64,000 nucleotides of DNA from an uncultured Clostridium sp. GTDB lineage: Bacteria > Bacillota > Clostridia > Clostridiales > Clostridiaceae. Both the position numbers and the translations under genes were made by a program. Below, one piece after another: positions 45,889 through 54,663 of this stretch. The DNA lies in assembly GCF_910588715.1 (NCBI RefSeq), contig NZ_CAJURG010000003.1:186001-250000 (forward strand), given 5' to 3'. Under the pieces are notes generated by a model, which made no database searches, was not told where the DNA came from, and worked only from the letters and a program-made list of their open reading frames with translations. The stretch's first letter is position 1, and every line of letters begins with the position of its first letter.

Positions 45889-47199
45889 ATGGTTAATGTT
45901 ATGAATACAATAAAAGAAACTAGTAAGACTTCAGAAATAAAAGATCTTATTCGTAAAATAGGTGCTGATTTATCAAATAAAATTGATAATATTAAATTAA
46001 AGAAAATATTTTATAATTGCTTTATTAATACAATGGAAACAACTGTTGAATATAATGAAGAAAATATAGATACATTTATAATTACTGGAGATATTCCAGC
46101 TATGTGGCTTAGAGATTCCACATCTCAAATAGAGCATTACTTACTATTTATTAATGAACATGAAGATTTAAAAAAACTTTTTATAGGACTTATTAATAGA
46201 CAAGTATTTTGTATTTTACATGAACCATATGCTAACGCCTTTAATAAAACTGCAAATGGTCAAAAGTGGGACAATGACATAACAAAAGATAGTCCATGGG
46301 TATGGGAAAGAAAGTACGAAATTGATTCACTTTGTTTTCCAGTAAGACTTATTTATAAATACTGGAAAAAATCCAATGATTCATCTTTCTTTAATGATGA
46401 AATTAAAAATATGTTTTATAAAATAATAGAAACTTGGAAAATTGAACAAAATCACTTTGAAAACTCTGATTATTCATTTCAAAGATTAAACTGTTCACCC
46501 ACAGATACACTTTCCAACAAAGGATTAGGAGATTTGGTATCTTATACTGGAATGACTTGGTCAGGTTTTAGACCTAGTGATGATGCTTGTAAATATAATT
46601 ATTTAATTCCATCAAATATGTTTGCAGCTGTTGTTCTTGGATATATTTCAGAAATATCTGAAACTATATTTAATGATATTAAATTAAAAAATATTGCTGA
46701 TGAGTTAAAGTATCAAATTGAAGAAGGAATTAATAAATTTGGTATTATACACACAGAAGAGTTTGGTGATGTATATGCTTATGAAGTTGATGGATTAGGT
46801 AATTTTAACCTTATGGATGATGCAAACGTTCCAAGCCTTTTATCTATTCCTTATATCGGATATAAGGACATTGATGATAAAATATATCAAAATACAAGAA
46901 AGTTTATTTTAAGCAAAAATAATCCTTATTATTATGAAGGCTCTGTAGCAAAAGGGATAGGAAGCCCACATACTCCACCAGAGTATATTTGGCATATTTC
47001 CCTATCTATGCAAGGATTAACTACTAAAAATGAATCTGAAATAAACTCTTTGATTAACACGTTAGTAAACTCTGACGGAAACACAGGATACATGCACGAA
47101 GGATTCTACTGTAATGATTCTACCGAATTTACTAGAGAATGGTTTGCTTGGTCAAATTCACTTTTCGCAGATTTTATATATAAAAAATACATTAAATAA
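45889..47199 (+). CDS. Exo-alpha-1,6-mannosidase, GH125
   Basis: 436 residues, full length. The family signature GDIPAMWLRDSTSQIEHYL occurs near residue 63, and SPTDTLSNKGLGDLVSYTGM with YTGMTWSGFRPSDDAC near 205-220. AKGIGSPHTPPEYIWHISLS lies near 355 and HEGFYCNDSTEFTREWFAWS near the end. GH125 enzymes of Clostridium and Streptococcus remove non-reducing alpha-1,6-mannose by inversion, a step in N-glycan breakdown. There is no signal peptide, so it is intracellular. The ATG follows TTGGAGGAAAAAT. It is separated from the YesL-like gene by ~255 bases with a dyad. Confidence 0.95.
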   Translation: MVNVMNTIKETSKTSEIKDLIRKIGADLSNKIDNIKLKKIFYNCFINTMETTVEYNEENIDTFIITGDIPAMWLRDSTSQIEHYLLFINEHEDLKKLFIGLINRQVFCILHEPYANAFNKTANGQKWDNDITKDSPWVWERKYEIDSLCFPVRLIYKYWKKSNDSSFFNDEIKNMFYKIIETWKIEQNHFENSDYSFQRLNCSPTDTLSNKGLGDLVSYTGMTWSGFRPSDDACKYNYLIPSNMFAAVVLGYISEISETIFNDIKLKNIADELKYQIEEGINKFGIIHTEEFGDVYAYEVDGLGNFNLMDDANVPSLLSIPYIGYKDIDDKIYQNTRKFILSKNNPYYYEGSVAKGIGSPHTPPEYIWHISLSMQGLTTKNESEINSLINTLVNSDGNTGYMHEGFYCNDSTEFTREWFAWSNSLFADFIYKKYIK

Positions 47200-47245
47200 A
47201 TTACTCCACCATTTATTTAATATATTAAATGAAAATAATAAAAAA

Positions 47246-47283
47246 GAGATGTATTCACTATTAAATTTAATATGATACATCTC
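47246..47283. terminator. Terminator between GH125 and amino-acid ABC genes
   Basis: GAGATGTAT...ATACATCTC stem with an imperfect AT centre. The 3' side on the plus strand reads CTCCTTATCATTTT. It resembles the shared hairpin family. Confidence 0.7.
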
Positions 47284-47376
47284 CTTATCATTTTATAAAG
47301 TTTTCATTATAAAATAATATTAAACTATTTCTATATGACTTTGTTAATCTTAAATAAATAAAAAATACTATAAATT

Positions 47377-48099
47377 CTATAAAACCTTTGATAAGAAATC
47401 TATTGTTCTTGGATTTTTAGGATTTGTAAATATTTCTTCAGGACTTCCTTCTTCCACAATACCTCCATTATCCATAAATAAAATTCTATCTCCAACTTCT
47501 CTTGCAAAGCCCATTTCATGAGTAACAACTACCATCGTCATTCCTTCCTTTGCAAGATCATTCATAACACTTAAAACTTCTCCAACCATTTCTGGGTCTA
47601 ATGCAGAAGTTGGTTCATCAAATAACATAACATCTGGTTCCATAGCTAATGCCCTTGCTATTGCAATTCTTTGTTTTTGACCACCTGAAAGTGATGAAGG
47701 ATATGCCTCGGCTTTATCAGCTAAACCAACCCTATTTAAAAGTTCCATTGCCTTTTTTTCTGCTTCTTGCTTGCTAAGCCCCTTAACTTTAATAGGAGCT
47801 ATTGTTAAGTTTTGTAATACAGTTTTATGTGGAAAAAGATTAAACTGCTGAAAAACCATTCCCATCTTTTCTCTAATTTTATTTATATCTGTTCCCTTGT
47901 CAGTAATATCATTACCTTCAAATACTATTTTGCCTGATGTAGGACTTTCTAATAAATTTAAACATCTTAAAAAAGTACTCTTACCAGAACCCGATGGCCC
48001 TATAACAACTACAACCTCACCTTTTTCTATATGCTCGTCTATTCCTTTTAAAACATTATTTTTTCCAAAGCTTTTATGAAGATTACTAACGCGAATCAC
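47377..48099 (-). CDS. Polar amino-acid ABC ATPase (GlnQ-like)
   Basis: 240 residues, full length. Walker A GPSGSGKST near residue 37, Q-loop QQFNLFPH, signature LSGGQKQRIAIARAL, Walker B VMLFDEPTSALDPEM and the switch His in VVTHEMGFAREV. Start is GTG 48099, inside the end of the permease gene (14-base overlap), with AGGAG 11 bases before. Last of three genes for uptake of an amino acid. Confidence 0.95.
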   Translation of the reverse strand: MIRVSNLHKSFGKNNVLKGIDEHIEKGEVVVVIGPSGSGKSTFLRCLNLLESPTSGKIVFEGNDITDKGTDINKIREKMGMVFQQFNLFPHKTVLQNLTIAPIKVKGLSKQEAEKKAMELLNRVGLADKAEAYPSSLSGGQKQRIAIARALAMEPDVMLFDEPTSALDPEMVGEVLSVMNDLAKEGMTMVVVTHEMGFAREVGDRILFMDNGGIVEEGSPEEIFTNPKNPRTIDFLSKVL

Positions 48100-48766
48100 T
48101 TTTTTTCATTCTCCTTTCTATAAGAGATATAATTCTACCTAATGTAAATGTAATAATAAAATAAAATCCTGCAGCCACTATATAAGGCTCTAATCCTCTA
48201 TAAGTCGAACCTACTACAACCTTTGATGCAAACATCAATTCATTAACACCAATTATTGAAGCCATTGATGACTCTTTAATTATAGCCACAAATTCATTAC
48301 CTATTGCAGGTAATATATTTTTAATCGCTTGTGGTATTACAATTAATCTCATTGCTGTACCCTTTTTCATTCCCAAACTTCTTGCAGCTTCCATTTGTCC
48401 CTTATCAACTGCTTCTATACCTGCTCTTACTATTTCAGATACATATGCTGCTGAGTTTAACGCAATTGCTATTACAGCTGATGTAAATGGACTTAAATCT
48501 ATCCCAAAAAACATTTTAGAACCAGCATACATAATTAATATTTGTAATAACATTGGTGTTCCTCTAATAATTTCAATATAAATTACAGCAATTATTTTTA
48601 AAGGCTTCACCTTCCAAATATGAAAATTTGAACTTTTCATAAAAAACAATAAGGAACCAAATAATGCTCCAAAAAGTACCGTAATTAAAGAAATTAATAA
48701 CGTATACTTAACACCTTCTAAATAATAAGGTATATATTGTGGTACAAAACTAAAATCAAAATTCAC
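48086..48766 (-). CDS. Polar amino-acid ABC permease
   Basis: 226 residues with about five helices, the HisM/GlnP type. GTPMLLQILI and docking motif EAARSLGMKKGTAMRLIVIP near residue 140 are seen. GTG start with AGGGGG eight bases upstream. A hairpin in the 135-base gap after the binding-protein gene may lower expression of permease and ATPase relative to the binding protein, a common arrangement. Confidence 0.94.
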   Translation of the reverse strand: MNFDFSFVPQYIPYYLEGVKYTLLISLITVLFGALFGSLLFFMKSSNFHIWKVKPLKIIAVIYIEIIRGTPMLLQILIMYAGSKMFFGIDLSPFTSAVIAIALNSAAYVSEIVRAGIEAVDKGQMEAARSLGMKKGTAMRLIVIPQAIKNILPAIGNEFVAIIKESSMASIIGVNELMFASKVVVGSTYRGLEPYIVAAGFYFIITFTLGRIISLIERRMKKSDSR

Positions 48767-48805
48767 TTTATTATCCCCCTAATTTTTTCTTATAAAATTT
48801 ACTAT

Positions 48806-48833
48806 TTAGCAGAGCTTGCCCCACAGCTCTGCT
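48806..48833 (-). terminator. Intercistronic hairpin (partial terminator)
   Basis: TAGCAGAGCT / AGCTCTGCTA perfect 10-base stem with a GC-rich loop, between the binding-protein stop and the permease start. There is no long T run, so read-through is expected. Confidence 0.75.
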
Positions 48834-48901
48834 ATAACTAAATTTTATTTTTAAAGTATTTTAATAATTTTTATAATTTATAAAAATCTTACAATTAAAT
48901 A

Positions 48902-49750
48902 CTATTCCTCTATATTAACACTTGCTGCTAATTCATTAGCTTTTAATATATAATCATCCATTTTTCCCGTTTCATTTAATTCCTTAATAACTTCATTTAC
49001 TTTAGCTAATAACTCTTCATTTCCCTTAGCAATACCAACTGCATTTCCACCTGTTTTCTCTTCATATGTTGGCTCACCTACTGCTAATTCAGGATTAGTC
49101 TTAACTGCCATCTCTGCAACTGGTTTTTCCATAACTATTGCATCAACTTTTCCTGATTTTAATTCTAATATTAAGTTATTAACATTAGCTAATAATTGTA
49201 AATCTGCATTTGGAATTTCACTCTTTGCTATTTGTTCTTGAGTTGAACCTAATTGAGCACCAACCTTAGCCCCTTCTAGGTCTGCAAATGTCTTATACTT
49301 GTCCACATCCTCAGCTCTAACTAATACTCCATGTTTTGAGTTATAATAAATTTCAGAAAAATCTACTACTTTAGCTCTTTCCTCTGTAGGATTCATCCCT
49401 GAAATTACTAAATCTATTTTACCTGCAGGTAATGCTGCTACTAAAGCATCAAAATCCATTTCTTGAATTGCTAACTCAACACCTATTTTTTTAGCTATTT
49501 CATTAGCTATATCTACATCAAATCCTCCAATAACATCTTTTCCACTTTCATCTATATAGTGAAATTCATATGGTGCATAATCTGCACTCATTCCTACAAC
49601 TACTTTTCCCTTTTCTTGTATTGTTTTTAATAAGTCATTTTTATTTTCTGATATTTCTTTATTATCAGCTGATCCACATCCAACTAATCCCATAGTCATG
49701 ATTCCTAATAATGCACTTACTAATACCTTTTTTATTAATCCCTTTTTCAT
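48902..49750 (-). CDS. Amino-acid-binding lipoprotein
   Basis: 282 residues with a lipobox, GLVGC (Cys near 25). The bilobed family 3 solute-binding protein shows GKVVVGMSADYAPYEFHYID, GFDVDIANEIAKKIG, IDLVISGMNPTEERAKVVDF and the hinge region LGSTQEQIA. The Arg of the TEERAKVVDFS motif, which binds the amino-acid carboxylate, is present. Substrate cannot be fixed; arginine, lysine or cystine types are all possible. It is first of the operon, with a clear promoter (49807-49836) and a palindrome further upstream. The ATG follows AAGGGGGA. Confidence 0.94.
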   Translation of the reverse strand: MKKGLIKKVLVSALLGIMTMGLVGCGSADNKEISENKNDLLKTIQEKGKVVVGMSADYAPYEFHYIDESGKDVIGGFDVDIANEIAKKIGVELAIQEMDFDALVAALPAGKIDLVISGMNPTEERAKVVDFSEIYYNSKHGVLVRAEDVDKYKTFADLEGAKVGAQLGSTQEQIAKSEIPNADLQLLANVNNLILELKSGKVDAIVMEKPVAEMAVKTNPELAVGEPTYEEKTGGNAVGIAKGNEELLAKVNEVIKELNETGKMDDYILKANELAASVNIEE

Positions 49751-49806
49751 ATTTATTAAATCCCCCTTAAATATTTAATGCCTAATGCCTCCTAAGCTAC
49801 GGTATA

Positions 49807-49836
49807 ATTATACACCTATAAACCAATTTTATGCAA
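49807..49836 (-). promoter_or_regulatory. Promoter of the amino-acid ABC operon
   Basis: Minus strand TTGCAT (49836-49831), 18-base spacer, TATAAT (49812-49807), about 57 bases before the ATG. Confidence 0.7.
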
Positions 49837-49864
49837 TACTTTTTTATATTACTCGAAATTTATA

Positions 49865-49884
49865 AATATTTATGCATAAATATT
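49865..49884. promoter_or_regulatory. 20-bp perfect palindrome upstream of the amino-acid promoter
   Basis: AATATTTATGCATAAATATT, centred on ATGCAT, ends 29 bases before the -35 box. Related TG(C/T)ATAAA half sites repeat on both sides. Candidate binding site; the regulator is not identified, though ArgR boxes have similar half sites. Confidence 0.5.
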
Positions 49885-50092
49885 ATATTTTATACAATTT
49901 TTCGAGGATAAATTATATTTTTTATGGATATAACTCCTATATTTATATAGATACACTTTAAATTTATTCACTATTTTTGATAAAAAATATCTAATTTAAT
50001 TCTTTAAAAATTATTTATTTTATTTTGTCCATTTTTTAGTTTAAGCTGAATAAAATATTATGAACAAGTTATATTTATTTAGGAGTGATTCA

Positions 50093-51175
50093 ATGTCTAC
50101 ATTAAAAGAAAGACATCTATTCCCAGGTGGAAATACTTCAAAAGGATTTTATTCATTTTATAGATATGTACTTCCACAAGATGACGCTAGAAGAATACTT
50201 TGTATAAAAGGTGGCCCTGGAACAGGTAAATCCCAATTAATGAAAAAAGTTGGAGCTCATTTTAGTAAAAAGGGCTATACAATTGAATATCATCACTGTT
50301 CTTCAGACCCAAATTCATTAGATGGAGTTCTAGTAAAAGAATTAAACATAGCTTTATTAGATGGTACTTCACCTCATATAGTAGATCCTATCAATCCCGG
50401 TGCTGTTGATGAAATACTTAATATGGGTGATGCACTTGACATTGACATGTTATCTAAAAATAAAAAAGAAATAATATCTTTAAATAAAGAAATAGGTAAA
50501 AATTTCAAAAGAGCTTATAGATTTTTAGGTTCAGCTAAATCTATTCATGATGATTGGAGCAGTTTAAATTATGAATCCTTAGATTCTAATAAAATTTCTA
50601 ATTTAATAGAAAACCTAAAAAATAATATTTTTAAAGCTGATAAATTAGGTTATGGTAATGAACGTCACCTATTTGCAACTGCATTTACTCCAGATGGAAT
50701 GATTACCTATGCAGATTCCTTAAGCAATGATTTTAAGAAAAAATATGTATTAACTGGTGGACCAGGGTTTGGGAAAACAGATATTTTAAAATTCATCGGA
50801 AGTTGTGGCCAAAAGAAAGGTTATTTTATTGAATATATGCATGATCCATTTGTTCCTGAACGTATTGAACACATTTTTATTCCTGAAATATCTACCTGCA
50901 TTATAACTAATAATGAAATTAATCAAGCTAACTATACTGGAATAGACTATAATTTATTTGATTATACTAAGTCTAGTTTACCTGCATCAAAAAGTAATGA
51001 TATAAAATATAATAGCGATTTATTTTACAATTTAGTTAATAAGGGTATTTCCTTGATTCATAATGCACACCTTTTACATGACGAATTAGAAGCTTATTAT
51101 ATTAAAGCAATGGACTTCTCTGTAGCAGATGATATTTATGATAAAGTAATTAAAAAATTAGAAAAATACGAATAA
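50093..51175 (+). CDS. Duplicated P-loop ATPase, unknown (PRK06851-like)
   Basis: 360 residues from ATG 50093, which follows AGGAG at seven bases; an upstream ATG lacks a ribosome site. Two homologous halves each have a Walker A, GGPGTGKSQLMKKVGAHF near residue 45 and GGPGFGKTDILKFIGSCG near 222. They have similar surroundings: a HLFPGGNTSKGFYSF-like entry and HHCSSDPNSLDGV, versus HLFATAFTPDGMITY and MHDPFVPERIEHI. That points to internal duplication. This ATPase type is common in Clostridia without assigned function. No membrane segment. It is divergent from the amino-acid operon. Confidence 0.8.
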   Translation: MSTLKERHLFPGGNTSKGFYSFYRYVLPQDDARRILCIKGGPGTGKSQLMKKVGAHFSKKGYTIEYHHCSSDPNSLDGVLVKELNIALLDGTSPHIVDPINPGAVDEILNMGDALDIDMLSKNKKEIISLNKEIGKNFKRAYRFLGSAKSIHDDWSSLNYESLDSNKISNLIENLKNNIFKADKLGYGNERHLFATAFTPDGMITYADSLSNDFKKKYVLTGGPGFGKTDILKFIGSCGQKKGYFIEYMHDPFVPERIEHIFIPEISTCIITNNEINQANYTGIDYNLFDYTKSSLPASKSNDIKYNSDLFYNLVNKGISLIHNAHLLHDELEAYYIKAMDFSVADDIYDKVIKKLEKYE

Positions 51176-51183
51176 AATTTAAT

Positions 51184-51233
51184 AAAACAGTAAATAGAAA
51201 AATTTATAATTAATTTTTCCATTTACTGTTTTT
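51184..51233. terminator. Bidirectional terminator
   Basis: Stem based on AAACAGTAAAT with its complement and an AT inner part, ended by TTTTTT, between convergent genes. Confidence 0.85.
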
Positions 51234-51235
51234 TA

Positions 51236-52510
51236 TTATTTAATATCTAATAATTTATCTAAATATACAGATTTCATCTGCTTACTTGCCATTGCCTTTT
51301 TTACTGGTGAAAGTTTTAATATTGATGATAATATTGCTGCCATTGCTCTATGACTTGTTAATGCTCTATTATCGAAAATTAAATTTGATAATTGCCCCTT
51401 TTCTATTGCCATAAGCACAACTCTGTGAACTGAAGTTGATGGAGTTATTACTCTCTTTTCCCTTGCTTTTAACATTAAGCTATTATTAAAACAATTTCTT
51501 ACACATACTCCACAACCTAAGCATAAATCTTTATCAACTTCTGCTACTGTCTTTTCCATAGGTGTACCTTTATTTATAACAACATTTTTAATTGCTCCAA
51601 CAGGACACTTTTTAATACACTTTCCACATTTAACACAAGTATCTTTATTTACTTCTGCAATAAAATTTGTAGTTTCAACAGGGTGCATAACTCCAAACCT
51701 TTTAGCTGCAAGCATTGCCTCACAACAACATCCACAGCAATTACAAATAAAGTTTACTCCCTTTCTAACATTTTCACCACATTGAACTAAATCACTTTCA
51801 TAAGCTAAATTTAATAAGTCTAAACATTCTGAAGCATCAACCTTTCTAGCATGACCATGTTTAATTAGTGATGATGCAGTTGTATTAAAAGTCATACATA
51901 TATCCATTGGCGCATCACATGCTTTTCCTACATGATGCATTTTATGTCTACAATAACACATACTAATTCCTATATCACTAGCAGTTTTTATTATATGTGA
52001 AGCTCTTTCATAATCTAATACTTCTACAGAGTTATCATTTGTAAGAACTTTTTCTTGAACATATACTCTTCCTAATTTAGTTTCTGCACTATAAAATAAA
52101 TCTTTTATGAAATCCTCTTCCACATTTAAATATTGATAATATAGTTCTGCTAATAATTTTTGATCTACATCTCCTCTAGTTCTCATCATGCTAAATTCTA
52201 AAAATCCAGCCATTGGAGGTGGTAACATAAATGTTCTTTTTCCTTCATGTTCAATATCTAATAAAATTGCTCTACTTGCAAGTTTATCTAAAATCTTCTC
52301 AGCTTCTATAGGTTTCAGTCCCCATATTTTAGCTGCTTTTTCTATACTAAATGCTTTTATTGGCAATTGAGCTACTAACTCAGCCTCTTTTTCATCAAAT
52401 AGTGTTTCTAATATTTTATAAAGTGTCTCTGATGCGGGTGCCCCTTGTGGAAACCTATTTAATCTTTCTTCTAAGCTTTTGTATGCTGATTTTCCAACTA
52501 TATGTGACAT
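51236..52510 (-). CDS. Cysteine-rich 4Fe-4S protein with N-terminal helical domain
   Basis: 424 residues. Near residues 180-260 is an unusual Cys cluster, SMCYCRHKMHHVGKACDAP, and further on CNCCGCCCEAML. Then come two classic 4Fe-4S motifs, CVKCGKCIKKCPVGAI and CLGCGVCVRNCFNNS (~288-335). The N-terminal part is helical, with a winged-helix flavour (AKIWGLKPIEAEKILDKLAS). The ATG follows GGAGGAG. It is probably a soluble electron carrier or regulator. Similar ferredoxin-like proteins occur in anaerobes, but I know no assigned reaction. Single gene. Confidence 0.8.
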   Translation of the reverse strand: MSHIVGKSAYKSLEERLNRFPQGAPASETLYKILETLFDEKEAELVAQLPIKAFSIEKAAKIWGLKPIEAEKILDKLASRAILLDIEHEGKRTFMLPPPMAGFLEFSMMRTRGDVDQKLLAELYYQYLNVEEDFIKDLFYSAETKLGRVYVQEKVLTNDNSVEVLDYERASHIIKTASDIGISMCYCRHKMHHVGKACDAPMDICMTFNTTASSLIKHGHARKVDASECLDLLNLAYESDLVQCGENVRKGVNFICNCCGCCCEAMLAAKRFGVMHPVETTNFIAEVNKDTCVKCGKCIKKCPVGAIKNVVINKGTPMEKTVAEVDKDLCLGCGVCVRNCFNNSLMLKAREKRVITPSTSVHRVVLMAIEKGQLSNLIFDNRALTSHRAMAAILSSILKLSPVKKAMASKQMKSVYLDKLLDIK

Positions 52511-52631
52511 ATAAATCTCCTCCAGTTATACTTTATATAGTTAATTTTAGCACTACTTAGAACTATTTTCTATTCAAAATATTTTTATACAAAAATATTT
52601 TGAATAATTAATAATATTATTTTATTTAATC

Positions 52632-53336
52632 TTAATACTTATCTGAAACTGCATTTAGTGTTAATTTGTATCCATAATGATATGTATGTGAATATTCAAA
52701 TGGTTCTCCACTCTCTAAAATCCCAACTTGTTCTATATGAAGTATTGGAGCTTCACACTCAAGTTCTAATAACTCCATTAATTCATAATTTGATATTACT
52801 GCTTCCACTACACGTTGTGCTGTAGAAATTTTATATCCGCATTTTTCTAAATATTTATATAACGAATCACAATCTGACCTTTTTAAATTTGGGAACAATT
52901 TTACTGGCATATAAGTTATCATATAAGAAACTGCTGATCCATCTGCATATCTTACTCTTTTAACTTCCCATAAATTTTCTCCTAATTCTACTCTTAAATT
53001 ACCTTTCATATTTCTGTCTGCTTCAACTATAGATAAATTAATCAATTTAGTAGTTACATTATATCCCTTATTGACCATTTCTTTTGTATATCCCTCTATA
53101 GTACCTATATTATCAGAAATTCTATTTGCCAATACTATGCTACCAATACCTCTTTTTCTAGTTATATAACCTTCTTTTACTAAATTATTAAAAGCTGATC
53201 TAACCGTCATTCTTGTTACATTAAATTTTTCACATAATTTATTTTCTGACGGTAATAACTCACCTTGCTTTATTTCTCCAGAATCTATTAAATCCTTTAA
53301 ATACTTCTCTATCTTTATATAAATTGGTTCTCTCAT
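52632..53336 (-). CDS. GntR/HutC-family (UTRA) repressor of the PTS operon
   Basis: 234 residues. The N-terminal winged helix reads LPSENKLCEKFNVTRMTVRS then YITRKRGIGSIV; the UTRA ligand domain follows (LIEV-type region ELECEAPILHIEQVG, FEYSHTYHYGY). Such regulators bind sugar phosphates and release DNA. It is downstream of the IIA gene in the same direction, behind a hairpin, so it may be partly cotranscribed. TGTATA dyads at the operon promoter (57973-58003) are likely operators. The ATG follows AAAAGGAG. Confidence 0.92.
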   Translation of the reverse strand: MREPIYIKIEKYLKDLIDSGEIKQGELLPSENKLCEKFNVTRMTVRSAFNNLVKEGYITRKRGIGSIVLANRISDNIGTIEGYTKEMVNKGYNVTTKLINLSIVEADRNMKGNLRVELGENLWEVKRVRYADGSAVSYMITYMPVKLFPNLKRSDCDSLYKYLEKCGYKISTAQRVVEAVISNYELMELLELECEAPILHIEQVGILESGEPFEYSHTYHYGYKLTLNAVSDKY

Positions 53337-53465
53337 TTAAAAAACTCCTTTTATATTTTAACATTTAACTAGCAATTTATACTCTTATTATACTTCTGCA
53401 TATATATTATTTATATTTATTTTATCATACTGCTACATTATATTTAAAATATTAAAATATAAAAA

Positions 53466-53510
53466 TTGACGATATATGTACAAGAAATATCTTATACACA
53501 ATATCGTCAA
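53466..53510 (-). terminator. Hairpin between IIA and GntR genes, with operator-like dyad
   Basis: TTGACGATAT / ATATCGTCAA closes a long imperfect hairpin. Its inside, TGTACAAGA...TCTTATACA (53477-53498), is itself near-palindromic. It may end PTS transcription and may also bind the GntR protein. Confidence 0.7.
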
Positions 53511-53523
53511 TAATTATTGAATA

Positions 53524-53850
53524 CTATTTATTTTCTAATTTTGTTAATCTTTCATATACTTCTATAAACTCTTCAGCTAATTGTTGAAAGTTCATAGCAT
53601 TCATTAAGTGATCTTGAGCATGTATTAATAATACCCCAACTTCCATTTTTTCTCCTGAAGCTTCCTTAGTTATAAGTTGGGTTTGAAATGCATGAGCTTT
53701 GTGCATTTCTTCTCTAGATTTATTTATTAAATCTCTAGCTTCCTCAAATTTACCTTCCTTTGCCTTACTTAATGCATCATACGCTAATCCTTTAGCTTCT
53801 CCAGCATTAGCTATAAGTCCAAATGATATTCCCATTAATTCTTCGTTCAT
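53524..53850 (-). CDS. PTS system lactose/cellobiose-type IIA component
   Basis: 108 residues, full length for the three-helix IIA of this PTS family. The conserved pattern is GISFGLIANAGEAKGLAYDA, then EMHKAHAFQTQLITKEASGE and LLIHAQDHLMNAMNF with the phosphorylated His. It passes phosphate from HPr to IIB. Follows chbG-like by 12 bases. With IIB and IIC in the same operon this makes a complete transporter. Confidence 0.95.
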   Translation of the reverse strand: MNEELMGISFGLIANAGEAKGLAYDALSKAKEGKFEEARDLINKSREEMHKAHAFQTQLITKEASGEKMEVGVLLIHAQDHLMNAMNFQQLAEEFIEVYERLTKLENK

Positions 53851-53862
53851 TTTTAATTCCCC

Positions 53863-54597
53863 CTATAATTTACTATAATTAATAAGCTCTATATTATTTT
53901 CTCTTAAAAATTCCTTTACTTTTTTAGATGTTAGAATACTGTATTCCTTCATTCTTTGCATTGCATAAGATGTAGAATTAACTAATTGCTCATCTATAAA
54001 TGCCGGATGGCACATAACATCTATTACGTCATGGTTTTTTAATTCATTTATAAATTTTTCAAAATAATCATCAGTTACATTTTCATTATAAAAGCTTTCT
54101 GTCATAGGAATAATATTATCATAATCAATTTCTGACTCAAAACCACCTCTTATAGGAAGATTATATTTTTTAACTATTTTTTCTATAACAGGCTTTAAAC
54201 TTGATAATGTATGAACATGATGATGTGAATCTAAATGATCTACCTTTACACCACTATTAATTACTTTATTAATTTGTGCACAAAACTCTTCATACACTTC
54301 ATCTAAATCAAACTTTTCTTCTACTAATTCATTAGTTATCCTTTTATAAAAATTACCGTTTTCATCTACTATTGTTTTATGATAATTAAAAACTGGTTTA
54401 TTTAAGCTTAATGTCATATGCACACCACAACCTAATCCCCTATTTTCATTTAATAATTCAACAGCATGATCAAAGAATGGCATACCAGCCATTATAGTTG
54501 TCGATGTTACTATTCCATTTTTATATGCTGATATAATACCATAATTAACAGCTTCACTTAATCCAAAATCATCTGCATTTACTATTAATTTAGTCAT
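53863..54597 (-). CDS. ChbG/YdjC-family carbohydrate deacetylase
   Basis: 244 residues, full length. Metal-binding motifs NADDFGLSEAVNYGI at the start and HLDSHHHVHTL near residue 119 match chitooligosaccharide deacetylase ChbG, which removes an acetyl group from chitobiose phosphate before GH4 cleavage. It sits between GH4 and IIA genes, which is the chb arrangement. This is the best clue that the PTS handles an N-acetylated disaccharide rather than plain cellobiose (inference). The ATG follows AGGAGAGG. Confidence 0.93.
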   Translation of the reverse strand: MTKLIVNADDFGLSEAVNYGIISAYKNGIVTSTTIMAGMPFFDHAVELLNENRGLGCGVHMTLSLNKPVFNYHKTIVDENGNFYKRITNELVEEKFDLDEVYEEFCAQINKVINSGVKVDHLDSHHHVHTLSSLKPVIEKIVKKYNLPIRGGFESEIDYDNIIPMTESFYNENVTDDYFEKFINELKNHDVIDVMCHPAFIDEQLVNSTSYAMQRMKEYSILTSKKVKEFLRENNIELINYSKL

Positions 54598-54626
54598 AAA
54601 ATTCCTCTCCTATTTAATTATCCTGT

Positions 54627-54654
54627 AATGAAAGGAGATTTATCTCCCTTCATT
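54627..54654 (-). other. Intercistronic hairpin between GH4 and ChbG genes
   Basis: AATGAAAGGAGAT / ATCTCCCTTCATT, 13-base stem with one G-T pair and a 2-base loop. It is in the 66-base gap and has no T run, so it is probably an RNA processing or stability element. Confidence 0.6.
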
Positions 54655-54663
54655 TAGATAATT

